Below, in pieces: positions 52,580-63,100 of a stretch of 64,000 nucleotides of DNA. Under the pieces are notes generated by a model that was not told where the DNA came from, did no database searches, and was given only the letters and a program-made list of their open reading frames with translations. Numbering within the stretch: position 1 is the first letter of the stretch; each line of letters begins with the position of its first letter. Origin of the DNA: Aspergillus flavus (lineage: Eukaryota > Ascomycota > Eurotiomycetes > Eurotiales > Aspergillaceae); assembly GCF_009017415.1 (NCBI RefSeq), contig NC_092403.1, positions 1,922,001-1,986,000 of the forward strand, given 5' to 3'. Made by a program: the position numbers and the translations under genes.

Positions 52580-53976
52580 TTAAACCCTACTGTTGGTAGC
52601 TTCTTTCTCAGCATCATAAATTTTGACGCCGCGTTTCCAGACTTGATCGATTGTCAAGGTTGGTCCGGAATAAGGATCTGGTGCGTCAGTTAGAACGACC
52701 AGATCTGCATCTGCATCACAGTCCAATGTTCCCTTGACACCTTCAAGTCCCAGGAGACGTGCGGGTGTGGCAGTAGCCGCATTCAGGGCCTCCGCAGTTG
52801 ACGCACCCGACCATCGGCGGAAGTTGTTCACACATTCAATGAGAGTGGCAGAGCTGCCTGCAATCTTATCGGAGCCTTCAAGTGTCAAACGTGCCCCGGT
52901 CTTGACAATGCGCTCTCCGTTGGTCCAATCGTAGACACCATCCGGGAGACCGCACAGCTTCATAGCGTCAGTCACGAGGATCAGACCGTTCGGATGGGCG
53001 TTGTACGCAATGCGAATTGAGGTGGGGTGGAGATGGATGCCATCGGCGATGACACCATAGAAAGGTCGGCGGTGTTCATTTTGACCCAGAAGACCGAACA
53101 CGCCAGGGTTGCGATGGTAGAAGGGCCGCATGGCGTTGAAAAGATGGGTAATCATGGTCGCGCCTTGTTTGGTGGCGCTCATGGCTTGCTCATATGTTGC
53201 ATCGGAATGTCCAATTGAATAGATGATATCTTGGGCGGTCAGGTTGGGAATATTGTTGACCATGCTGCCCACCTCGGGGGCAGCCGTGATCATTCTTACA
53301 GTTTTTGACGGTCCGAACATGTTTTCCTTGCCATAGCAGCCAACAACATCTTCAAAACTCTTCGCGGCACGCAAAACATCAGTCTTGTGGATGCCATTGC
53401 GGCCGGGGCTAATAAATGGACCCTCTACATGGGCACCCAGCGACTCTGCACCATCTTCTGCTCGATGCTTGGCTCCAGAAGGACCTAACGATGGGAGGAC
53501 CTAGAGAATATGTTAGAAGTTTTGATATTTATCTTAGTAATTGCATATATCCCCTATCGAAGGGCAATAAGAGGCTAGCAGCTTTAAAGAAAGTTCGGAC
53601 ATACTTTCCAATATACCTCTGGTGTTGAACTAACGACGGTTGGGAGATATGATGTCACACCGGTTTTGGCGAGGCCCTTGTTGACCATGCGCAACCCTTC
53701 ATCATATTCCTCTTTTGAAGATTTTGGGACAGAAAAGTCAAATCCCTGGGCACCGTTTAACTGCACGTCGATAAGACCTGGAGCGAGGATTCGGCCACCA
53801 AGATCGAGAACCTCGTCGGGAGACATGTGCAATTCATAAAAGGCCTCCTGATCTCGAAGAATCTTTCCAGATAGAGAGTCAATCCAGACATCTTGTTCAA
53901 CGAGTTGATTGCCGCGAATAATCCGGCAGTTAGTAAATTTTGTTATGCGTGGCGGGGTAGCTGTCTTGCCAGGCAT
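52580..53976 (-). CDS. N-acetylglucosamine-6-phosphate deacetylase
   Basis: Removes acetate from GlcNAc-6-phosphate, feeding the deaminase encoded 6 kb away (nagA of bacteria, dac1 in Trichoderma). Two exons on the minus strand, 53976-53605 and 53500-52580, give 430 residues. I chose the ATG at 53976 (MPGKTATPPRITKFTNCRII); an upstream in-frame ATG at 54045 adds a hydrophobic stretch unlikely in a cytosolic enzyme. Amidohydrolase motifs: GRILAPGLIDVQLNGAQGFD, GAHVEGPFISPGRNGIHKTD (metal ligand), YSIGHSDATYEQA, THLFNAMRPFYHRNPG, GVIADGIHLHP and LILVTDAMKLCGLPDG (catalytic Asp). It ends WKRGVKIYDAEKEATNSRV. Complete, no missing active-site residue visible. Confidence 0.93.
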
Positions 53977-55484
53977 GGTGAGAAGTAACCGCTCGTGAGA
54001 GGCGATGATGTAGATAAAAAGAAATGTCTTGGCAGTTGCTGACAAGAAAGCAATAGACCATACAGAAGAATAAGAGGAGGAGCGGAGGAGAAAGGGGGGA
54101 AACTATGTATATGAATAGGGAGTAAATGAAGACCACTCGAATCATAGACAGAATGTGAAAGGCTACATCACGGATAGATAGTAGCATCCATTACGGCGGG
54201 CAGATACACGCAAATGGAACAGGGAAAGTCACCCAGAAAACGTGTGAAGAGGATCGACATCCAGTGGCTTCATGAGGCGTCTATTGTCTCTTGACGTTGC
54301 CTCCCATGGGGAAGAAGTCCCACTGAGTGAGAATGTGACATCGACAGGAACAAGAGAGAATGTGACGTCTATGGCCTGATGGGGCATGATAGAAAAGGAA
54401 ATTAGGGACTGGGTTCCATGGAAAGGACGAGGAGTTCTTTCCATTGTGATGTATCATCAGATACTGTTTTTGTCTTCTAAAAGGGCAAAAAGAGAAAAGG
54501 AAAAAAAAGTTTGAATGCGATTCATACGTCCATCAATTGCAATGTCCTTGTAGTGAATACAACTTGTATGGAGTTGAGTGGTTAGGTCGGTAGTATGGTA
54601 GTGCATTAGTCATAGCATTTCAGTACATACTTGCAATTGGTTACATACCAATACCACTCATGATACCAATACATACTGCCTTCATACGGAACGAGACTAT
54701 ACAACCCATTTACCATACAGGGGAGTGTCTGTGTAGGCCATTGCAGAAAGGAGCCGTATCCACCTAAGGTGCATATAGGACTATACACCAAAAAAAAAAA
54801 TTAGCAGTACATACAAGTATTAAAGACCGCGCATATAATTAATTAGTAGGGATTCTTCTGCAAGAACTAGGTAGATGAGCTTATTCAAGCATTGCATTGA
54901 TTAATTTTTTTCGTTTAAATCTGTCTGCTCAACAATGATTTGATTATGGTATAAATGGACTGCTAGTTTCTTTTTCTCTACTCTGTAGGGAGAGACTTGG
55001 AAGAGAAATCTAGAGGATGTACATAGTATGTATGTACATACACTGCAGTCACTAACTGTACAGTTTCACCAAGGCCCCACCAATACTACGCTACAACTAC
55101 TGTACCAGCGGAAACTCGATTTGCCTCCCCGCATTCGGCATCGACTCGGACGGGTGAAGGTTGCAAACAGTCGATGTTACCGTCTCCTTTGGCTTTTCGT
55201 TGCGTTCCCATGAAACGGTTCTGGTTGGACAGTGGGTAAGCCTAGAGATAATCAACCACTTTGGGAAAAACCTCGTGGATCGCGTTTTGCAAGCGACTAC
55301 TACGTACTATCATGGGTAAAAATAATGAGTAAAAAAGTAACAAGAATAAAAAAGGGAAAGAAAGAAAGAAGCCTTACAAGACCTAATAGAGATATTTTAT
55401 TCATGTTTCAGGATGTCTTCTCCCTTCATCACTCTTGTATATCTCGGCAATGAATTCATTCTCTTTATCAGAGATAGCACCGAA

Positions 55485-55523
55485 TACATATATATATATA
55501 TATAAAAAAAAAAAAAAAAAAAA
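55485..55523. repeat. AT dinucleotide repeat and A-run
   Basis: ATATATATATATATATA followed by about 19 A residues on the plus strand. A simple sequence repeat, likely variable in length. Confidence 0.7.
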
Positions 55524-56215
55524 GAGAGACTAGGCTATGAGGCTAAATAGTGCTAAAAAAGATCAATGAATGAACACGCGACTCAGTGACTGAGACATAA
55601 CTATTTTCCCCCTAAAATTTTCATTCTTAATCTTGAAATGCTTTTTCAATTTTTTTTTTAAAAAAACCTCTCTTTTCCTGTTACTCAATCATTTCCATTT
55701 CCATTTCGACCTCATCTTTGTTTTAGGGCTAGTTTCTTCTTTTGTTATTTACCAAAATTGTTTCGCGAATTCGGGACTCTTATTTCCCGATCGGCAATCT
55801 CTTCATTCGCTGCAGTTTCTCCGCAATTTCCACTGGAGTCGTGGAGAGCAAGAGATCAGAACTGTGGTTGTCGATTCCTAGGCAGTTCTTGGGCTGATTC
55901 TCCGCTTTACCCTTCCTTCTATAGGGTTCATTCTTTCGGTTCTCCTTCTCTTTTCCTCTTTTTTTTTTTTTTTTTTTTTTTTGCTTCTTTCCCTCCTTAT
56001 CCTTGGATTGCAACACTCGTGGAAAGGAAATTTCCACGACATTATCGGTCTTGTCTGATATCGTGCATAAACACTGATACCGGGTCAACGCAACATTAGA
56101 TCAAGGTGCGTCATGTCTTCGCTTTTCTTCGAGAATTATGACTTTGTCTCTCCTCCCCACTATCGAGTCGTAGATGTAGTATTGTTGTCATCTATGGTGG
56201 TATCCGCCGGTTATC

Positions 56216-56235
56216 TACACTACACTACACTACAC
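56216..56235. repeat. (TACAC)4 short tandem repeat
   Basis: Four perfect TACAC units in a row, flanked by CTC. It lies about 740 bases before the transporter start, within its leader or promoter. Confidence 0.7.
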
Positions 56236-56974
56236 TCCACAACTACACATCATTTGAAGTTCACAAGCACCGACTGGATGCGACTTTGAAGACCCGAGCC
56301 TAAGATACTCCGCGTAAAACATAAGATATGGGGTTGATCGGATTCTGCTATTAATATTCCATATTTGTTTCGTTTTTCCCTCTTCTTCCTTACCCCAGAT
56401 TGAGATCCCCCAACATCAAAACAAACATTGAACATTCCTTCCATTGTTTTGTCTCCGCTCGTGTTGTGGTGTCATTCTGTGCTACTTGAGTTCTTCCAAA
56501 TTCTTTGTATAATACTTATATTTCCAAACAGGAAAACCACCCGACCTAATTTTCCTCCTCCTTTTTGCCTACACATTGATGATACCCTTCGATTTGTTCC
56601 TGCCATTCACTTGCTTCCGGTAGCTTCCCTTTTTTTTCATTTATTTTCATGTGTGTATCCTTCTCCAAGTTCTCCTTCCCTCCCTCTTCCTTCTGTTTAC
56701 CTTGCTCCACCTATTTGCCCCCCCTTTTCCTCCTCCTACATTCTTCCTCATCCCTCTTCCTTTCAAGCTTGACCACCACCAAACTCTCCTCCATTCTTGT
56801 CTCTCTTTCTCCCCTTTCAATATTTCTTTGATCCACTATTGTGCATTTGACTGATCTTGAACATTCCATTTTCAGATACTGACCGCTTTGAAGTGAACTA
56901 CTGCTCTCCCAACAAGCTCTTACCCAGCTTCTTATCACAGCCCTTAGAGATTCCCGTCTTGCATCCTCCAAGCA

Positions 56975-58744
56975 ATGGGTAACTCAACAGTTGGCGATGA
57001 TAATCCTGCGGAGAAGGAGTTTGCTGCCGCCACTTCGGATCCCGAGGCTGGTCAGGATTCCGTCACAGGGAAGCCATGGATGTACAAGCCCTGGAAGATT
57101 GGCCCTTTAACACTGCCCTGGTTTGCACACCCGATGACCCAGCTCGTTCTGGTCTCCTTTGTTTGTTTCCTTTGCCCTGGCATGTTCAATGCTGTGAGTG
57201 GTCTTGGGGGTGGTGGCCAAGTCGATGCAACCGATGTTAACAAGGCCAACACCGCGCTATACAGTACGTTTGCCGTGGTAGGCTTCTTCGCTGGTTCCAT
57301 TGCCAATCGTATTGGCCTCCGCCTGACTCTCTCGCTTGGCGGGTTTGGATACTTCCTCTATGTAGCATCGCTTCTCTCATATAACCATAACTCCAATGCC
57401 GGCTTCCTGGTTTTTTCTGGCGCGCTGCTCGGTGTCTGTGCTGGGTTGTTGTGGTGTGCTCAGGGAGCCGTCATGATGAGCTACCCGCGTGAACACGAAA
57501 AGGGCAAATACATCTGCATCTTTTGGGTGATCTTTAACCTCGGTGGCGTGATTGGCAGCCTAGTAGGTTCCTTTGTTCCCGTATCCTGCTCTCATATTTG
57601 GTAGGAGAACAGACACTAATGATGCCGTTCGTGCGCATAGGTACCTCTGGGCCAGAATCTGCATTCTACCGCTGGTCGGGTCAATGATGGCACATACATT
57701 GCTTTCATGGTCCTTATGGCAGTCGGTTTCGTTCTCGCATGGGGTTTATCGGATTCAAAGTACATTATGCGCTCGGACCGTTCACGTGTCATTGTCATGA
57801 AGAATCCCTCTTGGAAATCAGAATTCAAAGGTCTTCTTGACACCCTGCGCAGTGACTACTACATTGTCCTAATGTTCCCTCTGTTTTTGTCGAGCAATTG
57901 GTTCTACGGTTACCATTTCAATAGCGTCAATGGTGCCTATTTCAATGTTCGGACTAGGTCTCTCAACAGCTGCCTCTATTGGCTCATGCAAATGGTCGGC
58001 GCCTTCGTCTTCGGCTTTACTTTGGACATGAAGTTCTTTTCTCGGTCAATGCGCGCAAAGATCAACTTCGTCCTACTTTTCCTTCTCACATTGGGCGTGT
58101 GGGGTGGTGGTTATGCCTTCCAGAGGCAGTATACTCGTGCCGACGCCCCGCTTGATACGGACTGGTCGGATAGTGGCTATGTTGGTCCTATGTTCCTTTA
58201 TATGTTCTATGGCTTCTACGATGCTGCCTTCCAAACCTGCGCTTATTGGTTAGTTCACCGCCTTTTCTTTGCCTCGTCGCCTACACACCACCTGCCCCGT
58301 TTAAATTTTGGGAGGGGGAAATTGACGACTAATCTTTGTATTACAGGTTTATGGGATCACTAACCAACAACGCCCGCAAGCTGGCAAACTTCGCTGGTTT
58401 CTATAAGGGAATTCAGTCCGCTGGCGCAGCGGGAATGTGGGCGTAAGTCATCATACAATTGTGTCTTCCCAAGTGAATGCCTCAAACCTATACTAACGAC
58501 TCCCTTCCACAGCCTGGACCTTGATAAGGCACCGTTCATGACCGAGCTTGCCTCTTGTTGGGGTCTTCTCCTCGGAAGTCTTCTGGTTGCATCCCCAATC
58601 ATCTTTTTCAAGATTAAGGATCATGTAGATATCGAAGAAGATCTCAAATTCTCCGACGAAACAGCTCATGACGTCATGGGTAACATCCCTATGGAAGAAC
58701 AGACATCTGGAAAGAAGGAGGAGAAACGGGAGTCTGTCGCTTAA
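56975..58744 (+). CDS. UNC93-like major facilitator transporter, candidate GlcNAc transporter
   Basis: Multipass membrane protein. Four exons, 56975-57562, 57641-58248, 58347-58442 and 58513-58744, give 507 residues. A hydrophilic N-terminus precedes about 11-12 TM segments: MTQLVLVSFVCFLCPGMFNA with VSGLGGGGQVD, ALYSTFAVVGFFAGSIANRI, LTLSLGGFGYFLYVASLLSY, FSGALLGVCAGLLWCAQGAV and MVLMAVGFVLAWGLSDSKYI in the first half; YIVLMFPLFLSSNWFYGYHF, FLLTLGVWGGGYAFQRQY and WGLLLGSLLVASPIIFFKIK in the second. The pattern GAVMMSYPREHEKGKYICIF is typical of UNC93/DUF895 transporters of fungi. The C-terminal tail is acidic/basic. It is divergent to the GlcNAc-6-phosphate deacetylase, and GlcNAc clusters of other fungi carry an MFS transporter (NGT1), so GlcNAc is the favoured substrate, but this is inferred from position. 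Confidence 0.86.
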
Positions 58745-59235
58745 TTTTGCCTTGTGTCCATCGCTTGCTGCTTATTCGAATGCATTTTGCTTTTACACTA
58801 AGGTCAACAGTTGATATCCGTGATGACACGTTGGGTAGCCTTAGTGGAAACTTCTCTATTTTACCCCGAGGTACATTCAGGTTTACAGTTTGCGATGTAC
58901 CATTGAATTAATGTTCAAATATGTATTTAATCACACCCAGTTGTCATAAATGGTTTAATATAAGAATGTCTGACGTAAACTGAGAAAGCCGAGATGGACT
59001 GTTATTGTTCCGGCCAACAAAGATAATCCGCAACAGATATACGCGCCCATACCACAGGTTCTCATGGCACGTCTCGAAGTGACAAAAGAATGATGGGTGG
59101 CTACTATGTCTTTCCACACAAACTCCGGTCTATGCGTATGTATATATACATGTGCATTGACGTGAATATTACATTCTTACATTTATGCATCATGCATCGT
59201 GACGTCATATTGTTTCAACCGTCTCGTCATGTGGG
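58745..59235. other. Convergent intergenic region transporter / carboxypeptidase
   Basis: 491 bases between stop codons, AT-rich, probable 3' UTRs. A frame at 59090-59329 overlaps the carboxypeptidase end and is rejected. Confidence 0.5.
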
Positions 59236-61480
59236 CTATGCCATACCAACACTGGACATGCTGGTAGCCGTAGGCAGCGGCACGGACGACTGTGTATGCG
59301 TAGCTGTAGCCGTTCCATTCGTCTTGTAGCTGGGCCAGATCTTCTTCTGGCCCTCTGCGATATCCCAACCGAAGATAGTCCGGTTAAACAATTGCAGGGA
59401 GGCGATGGGCTGGTAGTATGGGACTTCATGGCCTGCCTCATAGACGCGAGTGAAGGAGAAATTACCATACTCACGAGTTTCCCCATACTCGACGCCGTTG
59501 ACTTTCAGGGGCGTGTACCCTGCGCTTCGGAACTGGGCGGCTTGGGAGTAGTTCGCAGCGAGGGAAACGGCCTGACCGCCGAACCAGTTGCAGATGTAAT
59601 CGGCGTCGCCATAGATGAGGGAGACACGCACGGGGAGAGCAAGGATCTCCTCGAGGTCTTCGATGAAGTTGGGCCAGACAAAGTCGCCTGTTTGCTGGAA
59701 AGCGTAGTAGACGTCATTATTGGACTGGGTGTAGTTGATGTTGACGCCGATAGCGTCCATGACAGAGTCCTTTGCCAGAAATCTGTTGTAATAACTTGGC
59801 GGAGTCGGGTCCTAATACCATATTAGGGGGATTTTATTCGATCAACAATGAACCATGCATTTGCATGCGGTGTGTAAATAGAAGTAAAAGCTCTACTTAC
59901 ATCATATGGATGCCGAATATCATACACACCACGACCAGCAAAGGCGTAGTATGGCCCCTCTATTTTTCGTGTTATTGTCCGCACTATTTTGAATCATATA
60001 CCTTGTGTTCCAAGGAGGGAAAAGAACGTACCAACATTGTCCCTGCACATGTTGGTGGCTTCGGCGCAGAGGGCGTAGTCAGCTAATGCGGTGCGGTTTG
60101 TCTGTTTGCAGGTGGAAATCAAATCCTGGCAACCATTTGGCATTTGGTTGGCAAACTTCATGTAGTTGTAGACGGTCTCGTTGACCTTTTCATGGTGATG
60201 AGTATCAGGAGATATAATCTCATGCGCATAAGGGGGAACTTACAGCCTTGATACCGTAGGTATTGTTCACAGCGAATTCAGGGTAGTAAGGGGCCTATGG
60301 GTATACGTTAGCAGCTTTGTTCGGAGGATGTTCTATGGGCTGTTTCGACGGTATACCTGGATCGCCTCGTCGATGATGCCGTTAATAATTCCCAGAGAGT
60401 TGAAATTAAGCTGAACACCATTAACACTACCGTTGGCAATTCTCTCATTCTGCTCGTAAAAATGATTGAAGAACTACGTTCGTTAGTCTTGCCTTCTTTG
60501 ACACATCGTCCAGGTAGAACTCACTGCAGGACCATAGTGCCTTTTCGAACGAAAGGAAACCTATCAGCGCAACCATCACGGCCGTTTAAGGATTCGCAGG
60601 AGGGAACCACCTACCCTCCATAGCTCTCCGTCCATAGACTGAAGTCCTTAGACTGCACCCTAGAGTCCAAGCTAGGTAGTCCACTAAGGAATCCTTGCAG
60701 GATCTCCCAAGCGGCCTCTGCGGCAAGATTGGTAGTATCTGCTATCGTATCAGTAAATAGAAGCATGTGGACCGGAAGAAACCGTTACCGATCAGAGTGG
60801 CATCAATGGTTGGGTACCGGCCCTGAACTCCTGCAAAGCTCGAATTTTCGACGACCCCAGTTACAGGGTTAATGGACCCATCAACCGTATCACTATATGA
60901 AAAGCCTACGGGAAGCACCTCGTCAATATGGGAAGACCGCAGTAGGGGAGGGTGCGGCAATCCATACCGACTCCCAATGGCTGGGACAGGAATAGTAAAT
61001 TGGAGACCTCGTTCCACGAGTGAGGGTTGATGTAGTCATCAAAAGTCGAATTGACATGGCAAGGGCCCAACTCTAACCAAAGGTTAACCGAGACCTAAAA
61101 GAAGCATACTTGTAACGAGCGTCAAGCAAACCTTCGAAGAGACCGATCAAAGAATCGCTTCCAGGGCCACCATTCAACCACAATGTGATAGGTGCAGTTT
61201 CTGGGTTATGTCTGGCTTCGAAGAACCAGAAGAAGGTATGGGACTCGGGAGAGGTGTCGACATATCCAGAGTAGGATTTGACACCCGGGGTAGTCTCGCA
61301 GACGCCCTCTGCCCCGGGTTCCTTGTACCGGATGGTGACATTGTTTGCGGTTGTAAGAGTCTTGACCCCGGTGGGGTTCTTGGGTAGCTGTCTTCTACCG
61401 ACGGACGCCGGTGTACTTCCTGGAAGGGCCCAACTGGCTGCAACCAAGGGTAGCACTGAGAGAAATTCGTAGCCACGCAT
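59236..61480 (-). CDS. Secreted serine carboxypeptidase S1 (peptidase family S10)
   Basis: Removes C-terminal residues from peptides outside the cell. Ten exons on the minus strand: 61480-61132, 61072-60968, 60905-60789, 60741-60615, 60540-60525, 60473-60357, 60294-60244, 60185-60032, 59959-59901 and 59811-59236, giving 556 residues. Signal peptide [20 protein letters not shown] with cleavage near residue 19, then a propeptide ending around [12 protein letters not shown]10 motifs: [49 protein letters not shown] (catalytic Ser), [16 protein letters not shown] (Asp) and [12 protein letters not shown] (His). Several N-x-S/T sites. It ends in a Ser/Thr-rich tail without a clear GPI signal. Exon 5 is a 16-base microexon. 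Proteases of this type are controlled by nitrogen/carbon starvation, fitting the Ndt80/XprG-like gene in the same cluster. Confidence 0.92.
60525..60540 (-). other. 16-base microexon of the carboxypeptidase gene
   Basis: Reads GCACTATGGTCCTGCA on the minus strand, with an AAAAG acceptor before it and a GTGAGT donor after it. It completes the Gly codon after the catalytic Ser motif and encodes HYGPA, which the family requires. Flanking introns are 74 and 51 bases. The family motif SYGGHYGPA cannot be formed without it. Confidence 0.85.
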
Positions 61481-63100
61481 GTTTACAAGTGCAGTCCACT
61501 TCTGGTTCCTCGCTTGGTCTATGTCCTATACGTAGGCAAGGAGAGCTGCTATCCAGCGATAAGCAACCTGTATATGAGCCACTCGCAACGTCGTCAGTTA
61601 CTGAGCAGGTCAGCGATCAGAGGAATATCCTCTGACTTTTATACGTCAAGGTAGCAGACTTCGAGCATTGACAAGTGGCCCACATAGTGGGAGGGGGGGC
61701 GGCCTGTATGCAGCCATTAGGCGGCCTTGAATGCAATGTACAAACATTTGGATTGCGAGATCGACTAGTAACCTATCCTGGTAGTATTCGGGGCACATGG
61801 CATGACTTGTTTGGCATGAACGGAACCCACGGAATAGTCTGGACAAGATTAGCATTGCAGATCGCTCCATAATCGGCCGCGTGCGGTATCACCTTGCACG
61901 GCTTATTTTCTCTAGGCAGCTTCAGGGAATCCTGCTATATCCGTCGGCCTTCTCATCGCTTATCGCAGGATGAGAACGGAGCTTCCCAGAATGGAGAGGA
62001 TCGGCAAGATGAATCGATTTGACATGGCGACGTATTTCCTAAGCCCCGCAATCATCGCAGGTCTGAGGAGTCAGAACCAATGGCGATCATTCAAAAGCCG
62101 ATTCATGAGCAACCGGGAACTGTGTTAGGATAACAGGAAGAGCAAAAGAGGAGGTCCATAGTGGGACTGTAGTAAGAGGAAGTAAGGTTCACTAGATTTT
62201 AACTAAAGTAATGACCTGCCAGAAGAGGGTTAATGTATATCTCTTACCCCTCAATTTGTTCTTACGGAGTACACACTTCGGTCTACGTACCAATGTCCAT
62301 GCGTACGGTAAGCACTGTACTATCTTGATTGATGATGCAGCGTAGGTAATAAAACGAAATTCTTGAAAGCTTCCCTCGTGCTATTTCTTAGATTCGACAA
62401 AAAGCGAAAAGCCAAAAACTGGTAGCCGCCAGTTGAACCCTTATGGATTGTAACAATCCATTTGGTTTTACTCGAGGACTCTCTACTTATCGACTACGAT
62501 GCTTCCCTTACTGGGCGAAATGAACAAATTTAGATGAACAGAATCATGAGTCCCAGAACTCTGTCGATCCTATACCGAAGCCGAGATTCCCACGGCATAC
62601 TAAGCCTCACAAAAGATGATACTACCCACTGGAGGAGTTCGCCCGCGGCTCGGTCGGCTCGATCGGAATGCTGTACTTCTGCTTTCGGTCCGACTGGAGC
62701 GAAGTGCTGCAGAGGGAATCGGCACGTCAAGGAAAACACACGCGAACAAACGAATACAAAAGAAAGAAAAGAAAGAAAGGAAAAGAGAAAACCTTCATAT
62801 ATCGATCTGTCATATTCCTCATTATGTACTTTTCGAGATAATCTCTATACAATATATAAACACAGTTATTCTCACGGGGAGGCGAAACCGACCTCAATCA
62901 CATCCTAGAGTGCCGTTACACATGATGCGCCATCCTGTACATACCCTTTGCTTTTGGAACCGTCCAACTGAATATAAGATCAAGTCACACCCAACCCTGT
63001 AAATACACGCGCAATCACCCGGACAAAGGGGAAGGAGATTGAGGGGAAAAAAAAGAAAAAAAAAAAGAGAGAAAAAGTCGTAACACATGGCTTCCTATAG
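61481..63100. other. Intergenic between carboxypeptidase and FarA-like gene (1.6 kb)
   Basis: Promoter side of the carboxypeptidase and 3' side of the FarA-like gene. It contains TACGGAGTA at 62263-62271 and A-rich or AAAGA-type repeats at 62757-62790 and 63045-63078. No supported gene; frames at 62534-63002 have no resemblance to known families. Confidence 0.5.

Larger units (their letters stand above)
53977..56974. promoter_or_regulatory. Long divergent upstream region deacetylase / MFS transporter (3.0 kb)
   Basis: No gene recognised. Contents: (AT)n followed by an A-run at 55485-55523, a T-run at 55960-55982, four TACAC units at 56216-56235, and a CT-rich tract at 56635-56830 before the transporter start. 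The great length suggests a complex promoter or a long, possibly spliced 5' leader of the transporter gene. Small frames such as 55758-56099 and 56428-56772 are products of the T/C-rich sequence. Confidence 0.5.

Noticed and set aside
53977..54045. Upstream in-frame Met for GlcNAc6P deacetylase
   Set aside because: It would add a hydrophobic leader (FLFIYIIASHERLLL) to a cytosolic enzyme; the ATG at 53976 gives the usual family length.
56428..56854. Overlapping plus-strand frames upstream of the MFS gene
   Set aside because: They come from a CT-rich leader (Phe/Ser/Leu/Pro only), typical of the untranslated region of strongly expressed fungal genes.
63001..63100. A-rich stretch considered as a poly(A) tail of a retroposed element
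   Set aside because: It directly follows the stop codon of the FarA-like gene on the opposite strand and fits ordinary 3'-flanking low-complexity DNA; no flanking duplication.
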